Origin: an uncultured bacterium | Lineage (GTDB): Bacteria > CSSED10-310 > CALFER01 | Assembly: GCA_937951895.1 (NCBI GenBank) | Contig: CALFER010000073.1 | Location: 1-64,000 of the forward strand | Reading direction: 5' to 3' | Length of the DNA: 64,000 bases | Shown: positions 1-8,905 of the stretch, piece after piece | Layout: each line of letters begins with the position of its first letter | Position numbering within the stretch: the stretch's first letter is position 1 | Translations under genes and position numbers: made by a program | Notes under the pieces: model-generated | Database searches by the model: none | What the model was told of the DNA's origin: nothing | Seen by the model: only the letters and a program-made list of their open reading frames with translations

Positions 1-1
1 C

Positions 2-3000
2 CCGTCGATCCCTTCCGAACTCGATGCGCTGATCATGAATCTGCTCGAACCGGATCCGGCACGCCGGATCGGCTATGCGACGGATGTCTGTTCAGCGCTT
101 CGTGCAGCCGGAGCGGATCGGACGGATCCCCTCACCGCAACACCGCTCCGGTATTATCTGCATCGTCCGCGATTCACCGGTCGCCGGCAGATGTACACGC
201 AGCTCAGCCAGCGGCTGGCACGCGCGTCCGTCGGCCGGGGGAGTCTGATGCTGGTCGCCGGGGAGAGCGGGATCGGGAAGACGCGACTGGGGCTGGAGAT
301 CGCCGGGCTGGCCTTGAGGAACTCGTTTCAGGTCGTGATGGGGGAATGCTCCGCATTGAGCGGATTGCGGGGTGGTTCTGCGCGCGGTGAGCTGTTGCAG
401 GGATTTCAGAAGCCGCTCGAAGCCATCGTCGATCTGTGCGTCGAACAGGGTGAGGCCTTCCGGGAGCGCATCATGGAACAGGATGCGCTCTTTCTGGCAC
501 ATTTCAGCAAAGCCGTTTTCGAGTCGCTTCCGGAGTCGACCCGGGACGATCTCCCGCAGATTTCGAAAAGCGATCCTCTTCGGAAGCTGTTTCGGACAGT
601 CGCCTCCATCCTGAGCCGACTGGCAACCGAAAAACCTCTGCTGGTGATCATCGACGATCTGCAGTGGGCCGACGAACTGACTCTCGGGGTCATCCGGCAT
701 ATGGCTTCCGAGCAGACCTGTGTCTCCAAACGCCTGCTTTTTCTCGGGTTATATCGAGCCGAGGAAACCACCGAAAAACTCCAGGCAATCCTGGGACTGA
801 GCGGTGTGGAGAGCGCGTCCCTGTTCCGTCTGAACACGGATGAACTCGCGGGAATCATCGCGGACATGCTCGCGAGCCGGCTCGATGCGCCGAAATTCGT
901 TCACAGGCTGGCCGAACTGGCTGAAGGCAATCCGTTCTTCATCGCCGAGTATCTCAATGGCTGCCTCGATTCGGGGATTCTCAAACGAGTCGTGAACGGG
1001 TGGCGGATTGAAACGGCGGGGGCCGGGAAGGAGCCCGAACTGCCGAGTCTTCCCGTGACGCTGAAACAACTCATCGCCCACCGGTTCACGCTATTGCCCC
1101 CCGATCGTCGCCATCTCGTCGATGTCGCGTCCATCCTGAGTCGTGACATCGAACCTCGGATGCTCCAGGCGATTGCGCGTCTGGATGAATCGACCTTCGC
1201 GGACCGGTTGCACGACCTGACCATCCGGCATTTCTTCGAGGAGTTGCCGGATGGCCTGATTCGCTTCACGCATGACAAGATCCGTGAAGCGGCGCTGGAA
1301 CAACTGCCGGTCGATGAGGGGCGGGACCTCCATCGCACCGCGGCGTCGGTGATCGAGACCGATTTTGCACGGTATGGCGAGCAGCATCCGTATGAACTGG
1401 GGCATCACTGGGAGATGGCCGGGAACACGGACAAGGCATGCGAGTACTATTGGCTCGCCTCCGAGGCTGCCATTGCACGGTTCGCTCTGTCGGAAGCCGA
1501 AACGTTTCTGAAGAAGATCCTGGCGATCACGGATTCCGCCAGCCAGCACTCCGTCAATGCCCGATTGCGTCTGGGTCGAGGCATCTACGAGTATCTCGGG
1601 CAGCATGACCGCGCGGTCAAGATCTTCGATCAGACCATCCCGGACGCCGAACGGATCGGGAATCAGATGAACGTCGCCGAGTTGCTCTTTGCAATCTGCA
1701 TCAACGCCATCTATATGGGGGACTACACGCGCGCTCATGAGGCCGGGCAGGCGGCCATCCCGATTTTCGAACGAAACGGTCAGATCGGCTATGTGGCCAC
1801 CGTTTACGGTCATTTCGCAGCGATTGCGCATCGAAAAGGGGATTTTCTGGAGGGGTTGAGGCTCAATCACCTCGCCCTGGACCTGTATCAGCAAACCGAC
1901 CGGAAGGATATGCAGAGCTGGGTTCTGGGCAATATCGGCCGGATCCAGTTTTCTCTGAAGCAGGACAAGGAATGCATGGCGTCGCTTGAGGAGAGCCTCC
2001 GGCTGGCCCGGGAATCCGGAAACAACCTGTATGCCTGTAACACGCTCGGATGTATGGGCATCATTTACAATTACTGTTCGAAGTTCGAGCGCGCGGAGGC
2101 GTGCATTCGCGAGGCCATCCGGATTCATCGACTGGATGGAAACCGGCGAATGGAAGGCCAGGAATTGTGTAATCTCGGAGACCTGCTCGTGTCGCGGGGT
2201 GACCTGGAGGATGCCCGGGCGGTTCTGAGGGAAGCCGAATCGGTTCACGAGGAATATGACAATCAAATCGTCAAGGCGAAGATCGATGTTGCAATGGGAC
2301 GCTACCATCTGGCGCGCTGCCAGCTTTCGACGGCTCGGGAACGATTTGAGCGTGCATTGAAGCATTTTCGGTCGCTCGAGATACCGTCTTACGTGAGTTT
2401 TGCGCTGAACTGGCTTGCGCATGTCGAGATGAATGCCGGTCGATTCGAGCAGTATCTGGAGTATGCCGCGGAATGTGAGACGCTTTTCGAGAAAAATCAG
2501 GACATCCGCGCGCTTGCCCTGTGTCACATCGAACAGGCGCGCTACAAGATGCTTCAAGGCGATTATGGCGAGGCCGAGCGGCTGCTGAGAAGCACAATTC
2601 CCGAAGTCATGCCCGAACGATATGTCGCCGAACAGGCCGTGTCGTATGCTGCAATGGGTGAACTCATGATCCAGCTCGGCAAGCTGAAGGAAGCCCGGAG
2701 CTGGATCGACAAAGCCATCCGTACGGCGGATCGCAACGGACTCAGGATCACCGGAATCGACGCGCGCCTTGCCCGGATCACGATCGGACGGATGAATCGC
2801 CTGTCCGTTCGCACCCTCTCGGCACAACTCCGGGCGCTGACCCCTCTCGTTCAGGCGACCGGTGATCATCTGCTCGGGATCCGCCTCCAGTCGGAAGCCG
2901 CCTTCATCAATCATCTTCTCGGAAGAAGCGGCCGTGAACACCTCACCCGCATGGAGGCTCTGGTCGATCTGCCTTCGATGGCGGAGGACAGCCCGATAGT

Positions 3001-3124
3001 CCGCTTGATCCGGAAAGTGCGGCGGGCGGTGGAGGCATTCGAGGCGGGACAGGCGCTTGTGGCCGGGCAGCGGGAAGGCGATCTGCCGGTGTCCGGGCCG
3101 AGCAACGATCGGGCTGAAAAATAA
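2..3124 (+). CDS. C-terminal part of a Ser/Thr kinase-type AAA ATPase/TPR regulator (5' truncated)
   Basis: The frame is open to the window edge. The codons before the first internal Met (position 35) encode a sequence like the end of a eukaryotic-type kinase domain (LDALIMNLLEPDPARR), so a kinase probably lies upstream and this is the C-terminal part. Numbering from that Met, an AAA_16-type NTPase follows, with Walker A GESGIGKT at residues 76-83 and a Walker B stretch LLVIIDDLQWAD near 205. A long helical region from about residue 450 to 970 reads as tandem TPRs. This kinase-NTPase-TPR architecture is known for signalling proteins that integrate protein interactions with transcription or secretion. 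No DNA-binding domain or membrane segment is seen. The substrate is unknown. Confidence 0.85.
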   Translation, partial: PSIPSELDALIMNLLEPDPARRIGYATDVCSALRAAGADRTDPLTATPLRYYLHRPRFTGRRQMYTQLSQRLARASVGRGSLMLVAGESGIGKTRLGLEIAGLALRNSFQVVMGECSALSGLRGGSARGELLQGFQKPLEAIVDLCVEQGEAFRERIMEQDALFLAHFSKAVFESLPESTRDDLPQISKSDPLRKLFRTVASILSRLATEKPLLVIIDDLQWADELTLGVIRHMASEQTCVSKRLLFLGLYRAEETTEKLQAILGLSGVESASLFRLNTDELAGIIADMLASRLDAPKFVHRLAELAEGNPFFIAEYLNGCLDSGILKRVVNGWRIETAGAGKEPELPSLPVTLKQLIAHRFTLLPPDRRHLVDVASILSRDIEPRMLQAIARLDESTFADRLHDLTIRHFFEELPDGLIRFTHDKIREAALEQLPVDEGRDLHRTAASVIETDFARYGEQHPYELGHHWEMAGNTDKACEYYWLASEAAIARFALSEAETFLKKILAITDSASQHSVNARLRLGRGIYEYLGQHDRAVKIFDQTIPDAERIGNQMNVAELLFAICINAIYMGDYTRAHEAGQAAIPIFERNGQIGYVATVYGHFAAIAHRKGDFLEGLRLNHLALDLYQQTDRKDMQSWVLGNIGRIQFSLKQDKECMASLEESLRLARESGNNLYACNTLGCMGIIYNYCSKFERAEACIREAIRIHRLDGNRRMEGQELCNLGDLLVSRGDLEDARAVLREAESVHEEYDNQIVKAKIDVAMGRYHLARCQLSTARERFERALKHFRSLEIPSYVSFALNWLAHVEMNAGRFEQYLEYAAECETLFEKNQDIRALALCHIEQARYKMLQGDYGEAERLLRSTIPEVMPERYVAEQAVSYAAMGELMIQLGKLKEARSWIDKAIRTADRNGLRITGIDARLARITIGRMNRLSVRTLSAQLRALTPLVQATGDHLLGIRLQSEAAFINHLLGRSGREHLTRMEALVDLPSMAEDSPIVRLIRKVRRAVEAFEAGQALVAGQREGDLPVSGPSNDRAEK

Positions 3125-3173
3125 CCTGAACCCTTTTTTGGAATCGTGTCTCTAAGAATGACGGGAGGGATTC

Positions 3174-4058
3174 TTGTCTGTGAGACCGTATGCAGTTGTT
3201 CTCTGGATCGGACTGGTGTGCGTGCTGGGAGGCTGCGGGAGCGACGCTGAACCGACGGCTCCGGACACCGTCGACACACCAACACCGGTTCCGGCAGCCG
3301 GATGGGTCGCGATTTACGCAGGTGTCGGCGCGTGGGAATTCGGGATGGCGCGCATCGAGGCCCGGTTGGGGGAATGGGGGTATGAGAGTCAGCGGGTGAG
3401 TGATTCCGGGATGCTGGCCGGGGAGTTGCGCAGCGGGCGGTATTCGGTGCTGATCGTGCCGGGTGGAGATGCGGGGAAGGCGATTGACGCGCTGGGGTCG
3501 GAGGGGATCGACGAGATCCGGCGTTTTGTCGAATCGGGGGGCGGGTATGTGGGGATCTGCGCCGGCGCGTATCTGGCGTCCGACCGGATCATCTGGTACG
3601 GCGTCGAGTTCGATTATCCGCTCGATCTGTTTTCTGGCGTTGCGATCGGGCCTCTGGAGGAGTTGGCGGTGCCGGGGCATTTTGGCTGGACGGATGTGCG
3701 CTTTGACGGCACGCATCCTGCGGCGGGCGGCGTCGATGGCGTGGTGACGGCGTATTACTTCGATGGACCGCGGTTCGAGGGAGCGGCGTCGGTGTTTGCG
3801 TGGTATGATCGGTTGGACGTTCCGGCAGCGCTGTCGGGAAGTTTTGGAGACGGTCGATATGTGGTGAGCGGGTTTCATCCCGAAATGAGTGTGTTCACCG
3901 CGGCGGCGCTCAGGGGCATGATCGATTGGGTATCGGGTGAGGGATCCGGGGCGGTGGACCATCGAGGCCGAATTGACGCGTTTCTCAGCAGAACGAGGCG
4001 CGGGGTTATGGAGCGACTGGAGCATGCGGAACAATCCGGTTTATCTGTTCGACATTGA
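3174..4058 (+). CDS. Lipoprotein with biotin-protein-ligase N-terminal (glutamine amidotransferase-like) domain
   Basis: 294 aa from a TTG start, chosen because GGGAGG lies just upstream and the start gives an intact signal peptide. The N-terminus has a hydrophobic stretch and a lipobox (VLGGC), so it is probably a lipid-anchored, exported protein. A short Thr/Pro linker follows. The body resembles the BPL_N / class I amidotransferase-like fold: LIVPGGD, then GICAGAY with the nucleophile-elbow Cys, and FHPE near the C-terminus supplying His and Glu. With a complete Cys-His-Glu triad an enzymatic role is plausible, but the substrate is unknown and biotin ligation itself is unlikely because no ligase domain follows. 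It overlaps the next gene by 35 bp, suggesting co-translation. Confidence 0.75.
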   Translation: MSVRPYAVVLWIGLVCVLGGCGSDAEPTAPDTVDTPTPVPAAGWVAIYAGVGAWEFGMARIEARLGEWGYESQRVSDSGMLAGELRSGRYSVLIVPGGDAGKAIDALGSEGIDEIRRFVESGGGYVGICAGAYLASDRIIWYGVEFDYPLDLFSGVAIGPLEELAVPGHFGWTDVRFDGTHPAAGGVDGVVTAYYFDGPRFEGAASVFAWYDRLDVPAALSGSFGDGRYVVSGFHPEMSVFTAAALRGMIDWVSGEGSGAVDHRGRIDAFLSRTRRGVMERLEHAEQSGLSVRH

Positions 4059-4713
4059 CGGGACGCTTCTGACGAAAGCGATCAGTGGGCCGACGATCAA
4101 GCAGCAGGCGTTCGCGCGGGTGATGGAGGAGGTGTGCGGGATTCCGGATGTGGATTACATGCAGTTTCCGATTCATGGGGCGACCGATCCGGGGATTCCG
4201 AGGTTGGTGCTGCGGCATTACGGGTGGACAGAGGCAGCGATCGAGGGTGTGATGACGGAGTTTTTCGAGCGGTATATGGAGTATTTTGAGGAGTTGGATA
4301 CGGGAGAGCGCGTGTCTGAGTATGTGGTATTGCCGGGAGTATTGGGGTTTCTGGATCGAGTGAAGGACGGGGTATTGGGGCTGGCGACCGGCAACATGGA
4401 GCGGTTTGCCTGGTACAAGCTCAGGGCGGTGGGCATTGACGGGTATTTTTCGTTTGGTGGTTTTGGGGATGACGGAGTGGAGCGGGAAGGGATTGTGGAG
4501 GCGGCGGTGAGGAAGGCGGGGGTAGCGGATGCGTCGGAGGCGATCGTGTTTGGGGACACGCCGCGGGACATTGAGGCTGCGCAGGCGGTAGGGTGTCGGG
4601 TGTGTGCGGTTGCGACGGGGCATTTTGGGGTCAGCGAGTTACTGTTGTATTGTCGACCCTGCGACCGGGTGATTCCGGATTTTGGTTCGATCCGCGAAGA
4701 TGATTTGCGATAG
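4024..4713 (+). CDS. HAD-family hydrolase (phosphoglycolate phosphatase-like)
   Basis: 229 aa. Motif I FDIDGT stands near the N-terminus and supplies the nucleophile Asp. Motif II is in the LATGN segment, and the VFGDTPRDIEAA segment supplies the motif IV acidic residues. A cap domain of about 90 residues (MQFPIHGATDP to YVVLPGV) lies between motifs I and II, as in subfamily I phosphatases. An in-frame extension to 3937 exists, but the ATG at 4024 places the DxD motif at the usual distance, so I chose it. Likely a small-molecule phosphatase; substrate unknown. Codon choice is strikingly G-ending (GCG, GTG, GGG), unlike the C-ending lipoate gene downstream. Confidence 0.85.
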   Translation: MRNNPVYLFDIDGTLLTKAISGPTIKQQAFARVMEEVCGIPDVDYMQFPIHGATDPGIPRLVLRHYGWTEAAIEGVMTEFFERYMEYFEELDTGERVSEYVVLPGVLGFLDRVKDGVLGLATGNMERFAWYKLRAVGIDGYFSFGGFGDDGVEREGIVEAAVRKAGVADASEAIVFGDTPRDIEAAQAVGCRVCAVATGHFGVSELLLYCRPCDRVIPDFGSIREDDLR

Positions 4714-4715
4714 CG

Positions 4716-4920
4716 TTTTCAGTTTTCAGTTTTCAGTTTCCAGTTTTGCGGATATTTGGGGACACCTTACTTAATTCGCATGAACCACTCCGTCAGAGTC
4801 CACTAACTTTATACATCATGGGGTCTGACACCAGAAAACCTCAGACATTATCTTGAACCGGTAAAACAGAGATCTGGGTTCAGTTCTCGGTATATATAAA
4901 TAAAGGGACACCTTACTTAT
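4716..4920. repeat. Left arm of the RAYT element
   Basis: Positions 4716-4747 hold about four tandem copies of a TTTTCAG-type heptamer. GGGGACACCTTACTTAATT stands at 4758-4776, and a second copy preceded by AAATAAA ends at 4920. The stretch up to the transposase stop at 5047 has no convincing gene; a short ORF at 4948-5148 overlaps the transposase and lacks support. Confidence 0.65.
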
Positions 4921-5046
4921 CCTGACGCTGGCATCTCATTAGAAGGCATGCTGATGTCCGGTTTCGGGCATCGACATGCGGGGGGTAGACCATCCGCTCG
5001 CGATGGGGCGCGGGTGGCGAGAGCGGGATGCAGTCAGACTTTGCGG

Positions 5047-5733
5047 CTATGCAGAATCGTTGGATTGCGGGTAATCAGCGAGGACCGATCGCCGGGGTCC
5101 CGGTTTTTGTTTCGTGAGTTTACGATTAAGGATGGTTTCGATGGTTGAGATGAACCCTGAGGTGCCCATTGGTCGCCCTGTCGTCTCATTCTGTCGGAAA
5201 CGGATGTCCTCGTCCGTATCGTCCAGCAGAAAACTGAGCCATTGCGGAGCCATCTGCAGGAGAGGTCTTGTTTTGACCAGTTTATCATCTGTGCCAAAAA
5301 TGTGCGCGCGTGCGCTCGAATACTTCCACTGATCCGGTCGTTTGACCAGACCACTCCTCACCGGGTTCATTTCGATATATCGTGCACAACGGAACACGTG
5401 TGGTTCATCCATCGGGTAAGACGCGTATCGTCCCTGCCAGAGGTGGCCCCGCCAGTTTTCCCGTGAGTTGATAAAGAGCGAGTATCGGCGATGAGCTTCC
5501 GCGACCGCGCTGGTCAGGGCGGAGCGTGAGGGGGGGACTGCGATGAGATGAATGTGGTTGGGCATGAGGCAATAGGCCCAGATTTCGACATGGAAGATGT
5601 GCGTCCATTTCGCCATCAGGTCGATATAGCGATCGTAGTCCGCTTCATGGAAGAACGTTGTCTGTCGCCGGTTGCCTCGTTGAGTAATATGATGAGGGGT
5701 TCCGGGGACGACGACGCGTGCTATGCGCGGCAT
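5047..5733 (-). CDS. REP-associated tyrosine transposase (IS200/IS605 Y1 family)
   Basis: 228 aa from the ATG whose product begins MPRIARVVVPG, the usual N-terminus of this family; an in-frame extension to 5826 is not family-like. The HUH motif appears as MPNHIHLI around residue 65. The segment AHRRYSLFINS carries the likely catalytic Tyr, followed by GHLWQGRYAS and ARYIEMNPVRSGLV, which are typical of RAYTs. These enzymes nick and join single-stranded DNA at REP hairpins and are usually single-copy domesticated transposases. The gene appears intact with no frameshift. The flanking inverted GGGACACC repeats are its probable substrates. Confidence 0.9.
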   Translation of the reverse strand: MPRIARVVVPGTPHHITQRGNRRQTTFFHEADYDRYIDLMAKWTHIFHVEIWAYCLMPNHIHLIAVPPSRSALTSAVAEAHRRYSLFINSRENWRGHLWQGRYASYPMDEPHVFRCARYIEMNPVRSGLVKRPDQWKYSSARAHIFGTDDKLVKTRPLLQMAPQWLSFLLDDTDEDIRFRQNETTGRPMGTSGFISTIETILNRKLTKQKPGPRRSVLADYPQSNDSA

Positions 5734-5960
5734 TGGAGTTCCAAGCATTTCGGCTGAGTCACGGAGCCATTGGGATGCTCGCCCATGTAAAGCCTCCCTG
5801 GTTGCATCACAGTGTGTTTTGCCCATGATTATATCGAAGGTTTGCGCGTTTGACTACCTAAAGTTGGGTCGTGATCCGATCGTGTCTTGGTTCAGTGACC
5901 ATCCATCGTTGAAACGCTCACTCACAGCCGATGTGGGATTGATCCATTAATCCCCCTCAA

Positions 5961-6225
5961 CCTGAAAACCGAAAACTGAAAACTTCGACCTGAAACCGAA
6001 ATAAGTAAGGTGTCCCTTTATTTCTTTTAATCAATAATATTTCTATCTTCGCCATCGTGATTCTTGGATGAGGTCGTCCCCGACGTGCCATCTATTGGGT
6101 GTGTTCTTCATGCCTGGACGCTCACATAGAAGCACCATTATAACGTGTTTACTGCCCCTGACTCTGAGAACTCAAAACTTCAAACTGAAAACTGAAACCG
6201 AATAAAATAAGGTGTCCCCTTATTT
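5961..6225. repeat. Right arm of the RAYT element
   Basis: CTGAAAA/GAAAACTG-type repeats occur at 5961-5998 and 6175-6200. Each is followed by the reverse complement of the left-arm motif: AAGTAAGGTGTCCC near 6003-6016 and AATAAGGTGTCCCC from 6206. The full 5734-6297 interval between the transposase start and the lipoate gene contains only these repeats and unremarkable sequence. Confidence 0.65.
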
Positions 6226-6297
6226 CGGTTTAGAGGAAGGGGAGTCGGAGCGGACAACCATTGCATCTTCGGGCGAGTTGTGGAATCCTCTGAGACC

Positions 6298-7857
6298 ATG
6301 AACGCCTGGCGACTTCTCGATTCCGGCATCCAGACCGCCTCCCATCACATGGCCCTCGACGCCTGTATTCTCGACGCCGTCTCCTCCGGCCTCTCCCCCA
6401 ATACCCTCCGCTTCCTCCAATTCTCCCCCACCGCCGCCCTCATCGGCTTCCACCAGTCCCTCGACCACGAAATCCGCACCGCCTTCTGCTCCTCGGAAGG
6501 CATCGACGTGAACCGCCGCATCACGGGCGGAGGCGCCATCGTCTTCGAACCCTCCCACATCGGCTGGGAAATCATCTGCCGCAACGACGACTTCCCCGGC
6601 CCCCCCAACCGCCTCGCCCAATTCGAATATCTCTGTTCACCCATCATCCATACCCTGCGCGCATACGGACTATCCGCCGAATTCCGCCCTCGCAACGACA
6701 TCGATATCAACGGCCGTAAAATCAGCGGCACGGGAGGTGTCGAGCAGGGACATGCCTTCCTGTTCCAGGGCACCCTCCTGGTCTCACTCGATCTCCCCCG
6801 CATGCTCCGCGCACTCCGTATCCCAATCGAAAAGCTCAAACACAAGGAAATCGACTCGTTCCGCGACCGCATCACCACGCTCGACGAACACCTCAGCCCG
6901 CTCCCCTCCGCCTCCGACCTGAAAGCCCGCATCGCCCAATCCGTCTCGGATCATCTCGGCATCCCCCTGACGCCCTCACCCCTGACCCCCCACGAACACG
7001 CCCTCCTCTCCGCTCGTCTCCCCTACTATTCCTCGGATGCCTGGATCCGCCGCGTCTCTTACCCGGACGACCGCCGCCGCGCGCTGCATTCCGTGATTCG
7101 TGCCCGAGGCGGCGTCATCCGCACCGCCCTCGTCGTGGATCTCCGCAGCCGCACGATCCAAAGCTGTCTCCTCTCCGGCGACTTTTTTTCGTTCCCCGAT
7201 CGTCTCGTCGCGGATCTCGAAGCCGCCCTCAAGGACTGCCCCGCGGATCGCCCGTCCGTCCGCTCCCGTCTTGCAGCCTTCTTCGCGCGCCCCGAGCGTC
7301 TCTGTCCGGGTCTTTGCGCGAGCGACTTCGAGACGGCGATCGGCGAAGCCCTGAACAAACTCGACATCACCTCCCATGCCTTTTCGCTCGAGGAATCCAA
7401 CGCGATCTTCCCTGTCAACGGGCGCTTTGCGGATCTGGTGCAGCGAAACTTCACAACGCTGCTTCTGCCCTACTGCGCCAAACTCGTGTCCTGCCCCCTC
7501 CGCTATGATGAGGGGTGCTCGGTCTGCGGCGCCTGCACCATCGGCGAGGGTTTTCATATCGCCGCCGAGACGGGGCTCAGGGCGGTCAGCATCCAGAGTT
7601 TCGAGCATCTCATGGAGGCCCTTGCGCAGATGAAACGGGAGGGGGACGGCGCGTTCATCGGATGCTGCTGCGAGCCGTTTTATGTGAAGCATCGCGAGGA
7701 TTTCGAGCGGGCCGGTGTGCCGGGCATCCTGATCGATCTCGATTCCACGACCTGCTATGATCTCGATCGCGCCCGCGAAGCCCGCGACGGCGCATTTGAA
7801 GGTCAGACGTCGATGAACCTCGATCTGCTCAGGAAGGTGATCCGTGCAACAGGTTGA
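6298..7857 (+). CDS. lplA: Lipoate-protein ligase domain fused to a DUF116-like cysteine-rich domain
   Basis: 519 aa from the ATG giving MNAWRLLDSG; an upstream GTG at 6280 is possible. The N-terminal half is a BPL_LplA_LipB domain: RRITGGGAIVFEP, then RKISGTGG with Lys141 as the expected lipoyl-AMP-contacting lysine. From about residue 330 the protein continues with a DUF116-like domain whose cysteines are conspicuous: C399, C407, C410 and C413 (CSVCGAC), a CCC cluster (GCCCEPF) and TTCYDL. The ligase would attach octanoate or lipoate to E2 or GcvH; the Cys-rich domain could bind a metal or Fe-S cluster (inference). It overlaps the next gene by 14 bp and opens a four-gene operon. Codon use is markedly C-rich over the first 900 bases. 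Confidence 0.85.
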   Translation: MNAWRLLDSGIQTASHHMALDACILDAVSSGLSPNTLRFLQFSPTAALIGFHQSLDHEIRTAFCSSEGIDVNRRITGGGAIVFEPSHIGWEIICRNDDFPGPPNRLAQFEYLCSPIIHTLRAYGLSAEFRPRNDIDINGRKISGTGGVEQGHAFLFQGTLLVSLDLPRMLRALRIPIEKLKHKEIDSFRDRITTLDEHLSPLPSASDLKARIAQSVSDHLGIPLTPSPLTPHEHALLSARLPYYSSDAWIRRVSYPDDRRRALHSVIRARGGVIRTALVVDLRSRTIQSCLLSGDFFSFPDRLVADLEAALKDCPADRPSVRSRLAAFFARPERLCPGLCASDFETAIGEALNKLDITSHAFSLEESNAIFPVNGRFADLVQRNFTTLLLPYCAKLVSCPLRYDEGCSVCGACTIGEGFHIAAETGLRAVSIQSFEHLMEALAQMKREGDGAFIGCCCEPFYVKHREDFERAGVPGILIDLDSTTCYDLDRAREARDGAFEGQTSMNLDLLRKVIRATG

Positions 7858-8905
7858 CGTGGCGGTGATCGGCATCGGTCCCGCCGGGAGCAGCGCCGCG
7901 ATCGCCGCCGCCCGCAAAGGTGTCAAGGTGATTGCCATCGATCGCCGCACGACGATCGGCGAGCCGGTCCAGTGCGGCGAAATCGTACCGCTGGGATTTG
8001 CCCATGAGCGCACAATTCCGCATGAATTGATCGTGTCCCGACTCCGGACGATGAAGACGGTCTTTCCGTCCGGTCGAACGATCACGACCCATGCGCCGGG
8101 CGTCATGCTGGACAGGAGCCGCTTCGACCGATGGCTCGCGGAAGAAGCCGTCCGGGCCGGCGCGGTCGTCTGTGCCGGAGTCCGCGCAACGGGGATCGAC
8201 GGCCACCGGATCGACTGCGTGGGCCGGTTCGGACATTTCTCGCTGAATGCGCGATTCATCATCGGCGCCGACGGACCGCGTTCTCTGACCGCCCGCGCCA
8301 TCGGGCTCGACCCGCTTCGCTGCCTCAGAACCGCGCAGTGCAGAGTTCCCCTCAAAAAGATGAGCGATGCGGCTGAATTCATGTTCCGTGACGCATGGCG
8401 TGGCGGATACGCCTGGCTCTTCCCGAAACAAGGCTTCGCGAACGTCGGCATCGGTGTTCCGGATGGCGATCCCGCGCCTCTGTTGACGGATCTCCTGGCG
8501 GAACTCGCCGCGAGTGAACGGATCGATCCCGGCGCGATGGCGTGGATGGGCGGGTTGGTTCCGATCGAGCGTCGTGAAAATCCGATTCATGCGCATATCC
8601 TTCTGGTTGGAGACGCCGCCGGTCAGACGCATCCCATCACGGGCGGCGGCATTCCGCAGGCGGTCATTGCGGGCGAGGCGGCCGGAGCGGCCGCGGGACA
8701 GGCTGCTCAGACCAACACCCCTGAAGCACTCCTGGAGTATCCCCGTGCATTCGACGCACGCTTCGGTACGGAACTTCGCCGGGCTGCCGCGCGCCGTATC
8801 GAACTCGACGCCGCCCAGGAGGCTCTCGAATCAACCCTCGAACGCTGCTGGGTGGCCTGCCGCGGCTATTACGGGCATGCGGGGAGTCGACCGGATGACG
8901 TCTGA
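7844..8905 (+). CDS. lipT: LipT-like FAD-dependent oxidoreductase (geranylgeranyl reductase family)
   Basis: 353 aa from a GTG with AGGAAGG seven bases upstream. The N-terminal Rossmann motif GIGPAG at residues 10-15 binds FAD. The second FAD signature LLVGDAAGQTHPITGGGI lies near residue 265, as in the geranylgeranyl reductase/LipT group. In known lipoate clusters of the sLpl(AB)-LipS1-LipS2 type a flavoprotein of this family, LipT, accompanies the radical SAM pair and is thought to deliver electrons. The position here, overlapping the ligase upstream and the first radical SAM gene downstream, fits that role. A lipid reductase function is the alternative, but nothing nearby supports it. Confidence 0.75.
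   Translation: MQQVDVAVIGIGPAGSSAAIAAARKGVKVIAIDRRTTIGEPVQCGEIVPLGFAHERTIPHELIVSRLRTMKTVFPSGRTITTHAPGVMLDRSRFDRWLAEEAVRAGAVVCAGVRATGIDGHRIDCVGRFGHFSLNARFIIGADGPRSLTARAIGLDPLRCLRTAQCRVPLKKMSDAAEFMFRDAWRGGYAWLFPKQGFANVGIGVPDGDPAPLLTDLLAELAASERIDPGAMAWMGGLVPIERRENPIHAHILLVGDAAGQTHPITGGGIPQAVIAGEAAGAAAGQAAQTNTPEALLEYPRAFDARFGTELRRAAARRIELDAAQEALESTLERCWVACRGYYGHAGSRPDDV

Larger units (their letters stand above)
4716..6225. mobile_element. RAYT-type element: Y1 transposase gene between inverted GGGACACCTTACTTA arms
   Basis: A single Y1 transposase gene is enclosed by arms carrying GGGACACCTTACTTA-type motifs in one orientation on the left (4758-4774, 4905-4920) and in the complementary orientation on the right (5999-6023, 6206-6225). 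Outside and between these lie TTTTCAG/CTGAAAA-type repeats, also in opposite orientations. This arrangement fits a REP-associated tyrosine transposase unit. Exact ends are not determined. Confidence 0.65.

Noticed and set aside
1091..2941. 616-codon minus-strand open frame opposite the TPR region
   Set aside because: No recognisable domain, and the plus strand encodes a coherent AAA/TPR protein.
4716..4747. Tandem TTTTCAG units as a possible CRISPR
   Set aside because: Seven-base units without spacers; they belong to the RAYT arm.
6976..8451. 491-codon minus-strand frame across lplA and lipT
   Set aside because: Spans two well-supported overlapping genes and has low-complexity Arg/Ala-rich translation.
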